Position numbers and translations under genes: made by a program
The notes under the pieces: generated by a model
The model's database searches: none
What the model was told of the DNA's origin: nothing
The model's input: the letters and a program-made list of their open reading frames with translations, nothing else
Shown: piece by piece, positions 56,031 through 64,000 of the stretch
Numbering within the stretch: position 1 is the stretch's first letter
How the letters are laid out: each line of letters opens with the position of its first letter
Assembly (NCBI GenBank): GCA_032622095.1
Contig: CP136066.1
Location: forward strand, 199,914,978 to 199,978,977
Source of the DNA: Siphonodentalium dalli
Taxonomy: Eukaryota; Mollusca; Scaphopoda; Gadilida; Siphonodentaliidae
Length of the DNA stretch: 64,000 bases
Direction: 5' to 3'

Positions 56031-56960
56031 TTAACAGATATTATATTCGGCATGCTTTGCTTTCGTCCCCGTTTAATAACTGTATTTAGAATTTCCCATG
56101 TTTTCTTCATATTGCGCCTATTATATTCCAAAATCTGCTTATAATAAGTTAATTTACAGTAACGTTTTGCTTTATTGAAAACTTTACAGTATTTTGTGTA
56201 TGTTTCTCTATTCAGGCTATTTGGTGTTTTAAGATATTTTTTATACAAACGATGTTTCATACCTGATGAGGCTAAAAGACCATTTGTCATCCATTTATGC
56301 TTCTTAACATGATTCTTTGATTTGTTGGAAATTAATGGAAAGGATTTCTGAAATGCAGTCTGGACTATCTCAGAGAATTTATTATATGAATAATTTGGAT
56401 CGAGTTCATTGAGTATTGGAGAGACGTCGGCAGCAAGCAAGCAGCGTTTGAAGTCATCCATATGTTTGTTTGTGATTTCATGTATGGTATACATAAAGTA
56501 TCATTAAAATTTTCCATGTACTAAACTCCAAAATGATCAGATACATCAGTCAGAATAATACCAGCTTCCATCTTGTTTTCGCAATTGTTGCTATACATAT
56601 GGTCAATGAGGGTAGCAGAGTATCCAGTTACTCGTGTCGGTTTATAGATAACTGGTTGAAAACAGTCAGAATACATGTTATTGAGAAATTAATTCGTTTT
56701 GGAATGTGATTCTGATTTTAAAAGGTTAATATTAAAATCACCTAAAATCAGGGCACGTTTTCCTGAAGATCGCAGAGAATTTGTAAAACTCTCCATTTTC
56801 TGTATAAAAGCATCCAAATCGGCAATTGCAGAGATATGGCCCTCTGATGGTGATCATTCCTGAACATTATACATTTGAAGGATCGAGCTTGTGTCCCCAA
56901 TGCCTTTCTTGATTGATTGTTCCAAATAAGGACATATTTGTCCTATATCACGTGATTCAT

Positions 56961-57448
56961 TTATCAATGTAATTATGTTATGGATGTAAACAGTCTATGT
57001 GCATCCATGTTTAAAAAAAGAGAATACAAAGTTGAAGTCGATGTTGCACGTCACCCTGGAATCCAAATATTACAAAATTCGGCACGACTGAATATTTCAA
57101 ACGCAAATGGCTCAAACTTCAAAATGTTGTCGGTATTTGGAACGAGGTATAAGATACACGAGCTATTGATATACAGCCTTCGTGTGTAACGAAAAATAAT
57201 TCCGGGGGGGGGGGACATTATTTTCCAGGCACGTATGCCCGTGGTCGATGGGACCAACACACATTTTTTTCCGCAACTAAAGTTTTTCCCTGCAAGTCTT
57301 TTTTGACTGTTTTTGAAACGAGTTTGGCTTAAAACACCTTATCATGTCAATATAAACATAAATGAAAAAATTCATGATGATCAGACATACAGTATAGCCT
57401 GTAGCCCATGCTAGTGGATTGGATTTTGAAATCCAAGATGGCCGCCTG
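56961..57448. other. Unassigned non-coding sequence
   Basis: The segment ends in atccaagatggccgcc, a phrase that recurs at 59945. A G9-10 tract is at about 57206. ORFs at 56980-57260 overlap on both strands without a recognisable domain. Confidence 0.4.
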
Positions 57449-59190
57449 CAGTAGTGTTCGGTCCGAATATTCGAATGTTCGAATATTCGCTCGTAAAAAT
57501 AAATATTCGAATAATTATTTGACTATTCGAATATTCGAGAATAATCTCCGGGTAATTGTTTCCAGGTTTGTTATTAGTCTGAGGGTCTGTTAAAACTTAG
57601 TCTATTTTCCACCGACCATAAACGAATTAATTTGACGTAACTGTAACGTTCTGATTTAATTGGCGTCATGACGTCGAAATAATTGTATTGGCTAGGTGTA
57701 AACCAGACCGTGTTTGCATGTGGTCATAGGAAGCGGACCTATAATGCATCGTTTTGTTTTGTTTGCGCGTTGTCACTTGTGTGTATAATATGGCGTCAAA
57801 TTCGAAGAAATCAGATATATGGACTCACTTCACGTTGGATGCCAAAGTTAAAAAGGCAACCTGTAAGCCCAATCCAGATCATGTTCTTAGTTAGTGTGGC
57901 ACTGCGACCAACTTGTGGAACCATATGAGGAATAAAAACGGCATAAAAAGAAAAGGAACAGGAAAGGCAACCCCTACGAAGTCACGTGGACTATCAGGTT
58001 ACTTCCAAAGTATGTCCGCTCATACAGGAACGACTAAATATGACAAGGATTCAGATAAGCAAGTACTGATAACGGCTCATTTGCATAAGTTTCTTGCCAA
58101 ACATTACGAACCCTTTAGTTTGGTTGAAAATGAACAATTTCGAGAGCTTGTTGGTGCATTGAAATCCTTCATACAATATGCCGTCGTCAAAATCAGTCAA
58201 AAGCGATATGAAGCAGTTATACGAACGGTAATTTAAGGAGACTCGAGATGCGATGACCAAACCAGGGAAGCGAATATGTGCACTAACAACTGATATTTGG
58301 ACATCTCATTCACAGCATTCATATATCAGCCTAACAGTCTCGATGATCAACGAAGCCTGTGAAATGACGTCAAAATGCTTAGAGGTAAAATCGTGCCCGG
58401 GGTCACACACCGCAGAAAACCTTAAAGCCCATCTCCGTGAACTTGAGGAGGACTGGGGCGTAGTCGAAGCAGATGTTGCCATAGTTCGCGACAGTGGAGC
58501 CAATATTAAGAAGGCGACGTCGGAAATGAGCTGTCGTCTAGACCTTAGTTGCTTTGACAATATACTACAGTGTGCTGCATTGAAGGCGTTAGCTGAACAA
58601 AAAGCAGACGAAATAATCAAGACAGCAAAGCAAATAGTCTCTCATTTCCACCATTCTCCTTTGGAAACAGAAAAACTTAAATCTGAAACGTCTAAACACA
58701 GCTCGGACCAAATGTACTATCGTAAGCTCAAGCAAGATTGTCCAACTAGGTGGGGAAGTACATACGAAATGTTAGAGCGACTCGTTGCTATGAGGAAACC
58801 AGTCACGAACCTACTAATGGACAACAAGAAAACGGACATAAAATATATTGTGCCACCTCCAGCTTTCTGGGCAGATGCCACGGCGCTCTGCAAAACACTC
58901 GAAACATTAAATATTATTTCTAAAGCGATGGGAGCAGAGAAGAATTGCACAATGTCTTCAACCTACGCAGTTGTGACAAACATGCTCACGTATGTCATGA
59001 AACCGAACACAGACGACCCTGTCTTTCCACAAAATGCGAAACAGCCTTCACGGTATATCTTGAGGAAAGACTTGACGACGATGACATACGCGTCGCGATG
59101 CAGGCAGCAGCAATGCTTGATCCTAGGATGAGGAAATTACTATTTGTCGCTGATGAGTTTAAGAAGAATGCATATAATAGTTGGGGAGCC
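57449..59190 (+). pseudogene. hAT-type transposon with ZBED-like transposase pseudogene
   Basis: A hAT-like left end CAGTAGTGTTCGGTCCGAAT (57449) with attcgaatattcga repeats precedes a degraded transposase from ATG 57791. The N-terminus reads KSDIWTHFTLDAKVKKATC, a BED zinc finger, broken by TAG after HVLS (about 57893). The frame continues to 58236, where one extra T (near 58233-58235) shifts it; 58253-59040 then carries TTDIWTS, SHTAENLKAHL, AIVRDSGANIKKAT and CPTRWGSTYEMLERL, typical of hAT catalytic regions. A second shift near 59035 moves to ETAFTVYLEERLDDDDI and AAAMLDPRMRKLLFVADEF. The C-terminal hAT dimerisation domain and right end are missing, replaced by an unrelated repeat at ~59193. 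It is a dead copy. Confidence 0.88.
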
Positions 59191-59192
59191 CG

Positions 59193-59665
59193 CATATGTT
59201 CTATTTACACTTTTGCGTACAAGAGGTTTGACCCCCTAAAGTTGGTACCAATAATGGAACATTCTGAAAAACCGATTTCTTAAGTTGCGCATTACTGGGG
59301 TTTAGGGGCTGCTGAACCCCAAAAAGTGCCAAAAATCACTTCTATTTACACTTCCGCGTACATCGATGAATTTTGGTTTGATGATACTCCTAAGTGTACT
59401 CATTAAGAAAACACAACTTAAGAAAGGGATTTTCCTGGGGTTTTCAGATAAGAAAGGGGGTCCCATGCTGAACCCCAAAACGTGATTTTTCACTTTTTTT
59501 TACACTTTCGCGTACATCCATAATTTTTTGTCTCAAAGTACTTTGATATATACTAATTATAAAAACACAACTTAAGAAGCAACTTTTCCTGGCGTTTTAA
59601 GATAAGAAGGGGGTCATCGGGTCACCCCTCAAAACGTAAAAAATTACTTTTATTTACATGATTGC
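59193..59665. repeat. ~150-bp tandem repeat, about three and a half units
   Basis: The landmark tttacacttt(t/c)(g/c)cgtac occurs at about 59201, 59344 and 59500, with a decayed fourth near 59652. Each unit also has aaaacacaacttaagaa and ctgaaccccaaaa blocks. The repeat begins exactly where the hAT pseudogene loses its C-terminus. Confidence 0.75.
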
Positions 59666-60469
59666 ATTCGTCCAACGTGTGTATATGTGCGTACACCCCT
59701 GGAACGTTGCACTATTACAACCAATACATCCCTAAATCGATACGATCAACTTAAGAAATATATATTCATGTCGTTTTCTGTTACCCCCCCCCCCCCCCCC
59801 ACAACCCGATCCATTTTCTAGAACTAAAAGTGAGCCAGTTTTATGAAAATTATAGCGGGAAAATCTAGTAAAATGTATACAAATGTATATATTTTCGTGA
59901 AGCTAAGACATAATGACACTTTGTTGGTCCAAAATTGAAACTCACCATCCAAGATGGCCGCCAAAATGGCTGCCGGAAGTTGAAAATATGACATTTTTTC
60001 ACAAATATCTTCTAGATCAATTCATGCTGTTTGGAACTGGTTGAGTAATGCAACTTTATTTTGTGTTTTTTATATTAACTGATCATTGGAGCAATTAAAT
60101 ATGCAATTATTGGGGTCCTAACCCCTTCCGATCCCTCAAAAATTCGATTTTACAGAACGCAGTACAAAATTTTACAAAAAAATCACAATTGAGATTCTAG
60201 TCATATTTCAACTTGAAATGAAAAGAACATTGTAATGTAAGTGATGCATATCATTACCTATGAATATTCCAAATATCTGGAACCATAAATCTTACCTTGG
60301 CTCAAAATGGCTGCGAAAATGGCCGCTAAAATATGGAAAATGGTAAATATTGCCCCAGGGTGTCCTGCAATCGCTTACAAGTTGTGGTTGATGTACACAA
60401 TTGGCTAATCTGTTTTCTATACATTGCATACTAACATGTCTGATGCACCATGGATCATTTTTACTATTG
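59666..60469. other. Non-coding, ccaagatggc repeat territory
   Basis: aagatggccgccaaaatggc (about 59952) and caaaatggctgcgaaaatgg (about 60303) mark two diverged copies of a non-coding repeat ~350 bp apart. A C17-18 run is at about 59786. No gene. Confidence 0.45.
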
Positions 60470-61010
60470 TCACCACTGACAGTTACCAGAAATATTGGAC
60501 ATAAATATCTGCAAGAATTCACTTTTCGGTGTTCGACTATTTGTTCAAGTAAAATGTAACTATCTTTGGATTGAAAGGTGTTTATTGTTTTGGTCTATCT
60601 TAAATGTGTCACACTACGGTGTTTATAGACTAAATTGCTCAAGATGGCTTCCAAACTGGCAACCAAATTTGTAAAAAGTTAAAAGTTAACATATCCCGAA
60701 CATTATTCTCTGCGTTATCCGAAAAAAGTGGCAAATTGTGACTCACTTGGTTATTGTACGTGTTAGTTACAATGTAATTAACTGACAACTACGTTCTATT
60801 ATGTTTGTCCCAGTTCCGTATGGGGCATTACAAATTCATTTTAAAGTTGCATTATGGAATTTTGCGGAGAACCATATTATTGAAAGGAAATGGGCAGAAC
60901 TTTGAGATTGAACTGAGATGAACCATGATATGTGGGTATTCTGGCCCATTATGATAAACATTTATCAACTGGATACAGGGTGGAAGCCAAGATGGTAGCC
61001 AGGGAGTTAT
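60470..61010. repeat. Left arm of large inverted duplication
   Basis: This arm matches the reverse complement of 63426-63990 over ~540 bases, with shared tracts including aggtgtttattgttttggtc and its complement gaccaaaacaataaacacct, and actcacttggttat with its complement. Divergence is moderate. The arm is non-coding. Confidence 0.85.
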
Positions 61011-63360
61011 GACCATAGATGAAGATAATAGGTATACAGGGAGTTATTGTATGGTCAGGAATGGTGTGTGGGTATATAGGGAGTGCCCTGCTGGTAACGG
61101 TGGGGCGTATATTTATATATGTTGTGGGTGTGTTATCATTGGTGGTGTATGGGGAGTAGATTTATTATCATGGATGGCGTGTATGAGTATGGCAAGTATG
61201 GAACTTATGAGTGGTCGTATGTGCGGATATTGGTATATCTGGAAGGGCTCATCATTGGTGATGTGCATATGTAAACCTGGATTTACTCCATGGTCATGGG
61301 TATGGCGAATAGGTATACATGTAGTGGCTGTATGGGCCATGTGGGGTGAATATGTATGCATTGACTGTATGATCGTGAATGTAGTGAATATGTATACATA
61401 GAGTGACTATATGGTCGGGTGTAGGTGTTCATGCATGGTGACTCGTGGGTGTATCGTCATTTGTGGTATGTACTAGTATAACCAAATATGGCTGTGTGAC
61501 CAGGTGTACTAGTACATGTACGTGTACGTGTACGTGTATGTACGTGGGTGACTATGTTGTCATTTGTGTGGTGTTTATGTACATATGTATTGACTGGGGT
61601 AATGGGTGGGTTGTACATGTGTACCTTGAGTGGCTATCGCTTTCCACAATAACTCAAGGATATGTTAATCAATAGAGAGGTCATGTCATATCGTGGAAAG
61701 CGATAGCCACCCATTAACACACAGCCATTACATATATACATAAACACCACAGACATAACAATATAGTTACCCACTGTATACATGTACACCTGACCCATGA
61801 CCACGATGACCATACAGTCACGCGTCACAATGCAGGCACACCGGGTATACTCCTATACATGACCCATAACCATATAGTCACTCCAGGTATACCCATTCAT
61901 CTCACCATTTGCCATAAGGTCATCCCCTGTATACATATTCTCCAAACACATGGTCAAATGGACAATCAATATATACATCAACACCACAACAATGACCATA
62001 AAGTCATTCCGGTATACATATGCACATCACCAATGGTTATATAACCACTCGCTTCATACACATACCCTCACCCATGTTACCTGGTATACTCCTTCACCTA
62101 ACCTATGGCCATCTAGTCACCCCGTGTGTACCTATTCAAAACATTCATACACGATCATGGTCAATCCTTGTATTCATATTCACCCCAACAGTGGCCATGT
62201 CAATACCTGTATTCCAATTTGTCACACCATAGCCGAATAGCCACTCAAGATATACTAATACACCCCAGACATGTCAGTATAGTCACTCCATGTATGCATA
62301 TGCACCTCATCCATGGCCATATAGCCACTCGCTATATACACATATCCCTCGCCCATGACAATAAAGCAACACGTGTGCGTACTGGTATAAACTACACATG
62401 ACGATACCGACACGAGTCACCAAACAGGAACACCAGGTACATGTATACTCATACGCCTGTCACCCCTGTATAGATGTTCATTACATTTATGATCATACAG
62501 TCACTACTTGTATACCTACATGTACTCATATCACCATTAACCATACAGTCACTACATGTATACCTATTCGACACACATAGTCATATAACCACTTGTTATA
62601 CGTATGCAGCCCATCATAGACCATAGATTCACTCCAGGTATACATACAACGCTCACTAATGGCCATTCAGCCCTTCCAGATATACAAAAAAAAGCCGCAC
62701 ATACGACCACTCAAACAATCCATACTTGCATATACACCTCACACATGACAATTCAGCAATTCACTGTATAATCATACACGCCATCCATGATAATACAGCT
62801 AAGACCTATACACCCACCAATGATAATACATCCACGATATATATAAATATACATCCCACCCGTTACCACAAGGACACTCCCTATGTACCCACACGCTCGA
62901 TAATGTCCACCAGCTTACTCCAGGTATTCCTATTCAATCATGACCGTACAGTCATTCCATGTATACCTATACACATTACCCGTAACCATAAAATCACTAC
63001 CTATTTATCCACACACCCCATCCATGATCATACAGACAACACATGTACATCCCACCCATGACCTTACAGTCACTCCATACATACATAATCAACACAGAGA
63101 TGACCATGTAGATATATCCATACACCACACCAATGACCATACAGGCACACCGGATGCACCCGTACTGGATATACACAATCATACACCATACAGTCACTCC
63201 ATGCATACCGATTCACCTCACACCTGACCATGACCTCTCCCTGTATACCTAGATGCATCTTACCATGGACAACCCACTTATAACCATATAGTCACTCATT
63301 GTATACATACTCACATCAGTCATGACATACAATAACTCCATGTATACCTATTCACCTCAC
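61011..63360. repeat. ~50-bp satellite that flips strand at ~61650
   Basis: From 61011 to about 61640 the repeats read gtgactatatggtc-like; from about 61700 to 63360 they read the complement, gaccatatagtcactc followed by atgtatacctattcacctca. The switch point is a hairpin, gtggctatcgctttccac (61630-61647) against gtggaaagcgatagccac (61694-61711). Units are strongly diverged, with a ~50-bp period. All ORFs here, on both strands, are repeat translations rich in Thr, His, Ile and Pro or Val, Gly and Cys. Confidence 0.8.
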
Positions 63361-63364
63361 ATAT

Positions 63365-63424
63365 TAACCCTAACCCTAACCCTAACCCTAACCCTAACCC
63401 TAACCCTAACCCTAACCCTAACCC
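63365..63424. repeat. Interstitial telomeric repeat, (CCCTAA)10
   Basis: Ten uninterrupted copies of the hexamer, the animal telomere sequence (TTAGGG on the minus strand). It sits exactly between the satellite and the right arm of the inverted duplication. No equivalent run is present at the left junction near 61010. The lack of mutations suggests it is young or maintained. Confidence 0.97.
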
Positions 63425-63425
63425 T

Positions 63426-63990
63426 ATCACAGAGTAACTCCCTGGCTACGATCTTGGCATCCACACTGTATCATGTAGACATTTTTTTATCATAATGGAC
63501 CAGAATAGCCAAAGATTATGGTCCATCTCAGTTCTGTCTCAAAGTTCTGCCCATTTCCTTTCAATAAATATGGCCAACATTACAAAAGAGGTTCTCGGCA
63601 AATTACACACTTTAAAATTAATTTTTCATGCCCCATACGGAACTGGGACAACTGGGAATAGAACATGTAGTTGTCAGTTAATTAACTAACACGTATAATA
63701 ACCAAGTGAGTCACAATTTGCTATCTTTTCGGATAATGCAGAGAATGTTCGGGATATATGTAAAAAATTAGCATTTTACAAATTTGGTTGCCATTTTGGA
63801 AGCCATCTTGAGCTTTGATAAATTTGGTCTATAAACACCGTAGTGTGACACATTTAAGGTAGACCAAAACAATAAACACCTTTCAATCCAAAGATAGTTA
63901 TATTTTACCTGAAAAAATGGTTCAAATCTGAAAACTGAATTTTTGCCAATATTTATGTCAATTTTTTTAGAGAAAAGTCCAATATTTTTG
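63426..63990. repeat. Right arm of large inverted duplication
   Basis: Reverse-complement partner of 60470-61010. It continues to the window end, so its true outer boundary is not seen. The 64-codon ORF at 63495-63689 lies in this repeat and is not supported. Confidence 0.85.
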
Positions 63991-64000
63991 ACGATGTCAG

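Larger units (their letters stand above)
53326..56960 (-). pseudogene. Decayed LINE (endonuclease + reverse transcriptase) split by two MITEs
   Basis: Reading right to left: an endonuclease remnant with KRALILGDFNINLL (about 56710-56770), TRVTGYSATLIDHMYSNN and LTDVSDHFGV followed by a stop (about 56525); a linker frame (56494-56031); then, past a MITE, the reverse transcriptase with NYRPISILPSFSKLLEKAMY, FLDLSKAFDTIDHSILLKKL and, after a frameshift near 54750 that removes the usual PQGS block, LSFADDTTVYKSD; then, past a second MITE, an in-frame TGA and FLGIEMDENLNYNAHISKLC through to a normal C-terminus (53326). The element is CR1/Jockey-like and a different lineage from the intact LINE. 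Excising the MITEs (54088-54572 and 55542-56030) restores continuity of the protein order, showing the LINE came first. It cannot encode a working enzyme. Confidence 0.88.

Noticed and set aside
61009-63258. Series of ORFs of 60-130 codons on both strands
   Set aside because: All are satellite translations with repeated peptide phrases; there is no coding bias beyond the repeat.

Overview
This is eukaryotic, repeat-dominated, AT-rich non-coding DNA from an animal. The many tacatgta/acatgtacatgt palindromes, the dispersed 'agggccataactct' and 'ccaagatggc' repeat phrases, the Jockey/CR1-like LINE tails and an interstitial (CCCTAA)n run all suggest a marine lophotrochozoan, most likely a mollusc such as a bivalve. 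That assignment is an inference; no ribosomal or host marker gene is present. I find no complete host gene, tRNA, rRNA or CRISPR array. Nearly all short ORFs are chance or repeat-derived. The only strong coding sequence belongs to transposable elements.

Layout. 1-290 foldback element. 1242-2093 self-complementary CCTGGG minisatellite, with a relative at 15195-15507 ending in the same 28 bp in inverted orientation. 3.4-12 kb: several small TIR elements (a Harbinger-type pair flanked by TTA/TAA, mariner-type foldbacks flanked by TA, a 0.94-kb palindrome at 4101-5042). 12.0-12.7 kb: a LINE 3' fragment. 13.4-15.2 kb: a ~45-bp satellite. 16.5-30.5 kb: foldback elements, tandem and segmental duplications, LINE tails, and the first members of a family carrying a 67-nt palindromic module. 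30.57-35.73 kb: an apparently intact two-ORF LINE on the minus strand. 35.78-37.12 kb: a TIR element enclosing a second, broken, opposite-strand copy of that LINE. 37.5-41.4 kb: more foldbacks and a LINE tail. 41.8-42.9 kb: a 28-bp minisatellite with a 17-unit higher-order period. 43.9-51.4 kb: dense TTAA-flanked and 67-nt-module MITEs. 53.3-57.0 kb: a decayed LINE interrupted by two TTAA-flanked MITEs. 57.4-59.2 kb: a hAT/ZBED transposase pseudogene. 60.5-64.0 kb: a large inverted duplication whose loop is a strand-flipping ~50-bp satellite with ten telomeric repeats at one edge.

How the parts work together. The intact LINE encodes a nucleic-acid-binding ORF1 and an endonuclease/reverse transcriptase ORF2, enough in principle for its own retrotransposition. 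The MITEs are non-autonomous and would depend on transposases encoded elsewhere (PIF/Harbinger, mariner and piggyBac types are inferred from target-site duplications and terminal bases). The strongest candidate for something undescribed is the 67-nt near-perfect palindrome, present 16 times between 17 and 47 kb, usually as mirror-image pairs inside elements with at least three different outer ends. Two short exon-like segments, one resembling a signal-peptide exon (minus, 24962-25013) and one MAM-like (plus, 23839-23914), are the only hints of host genes.
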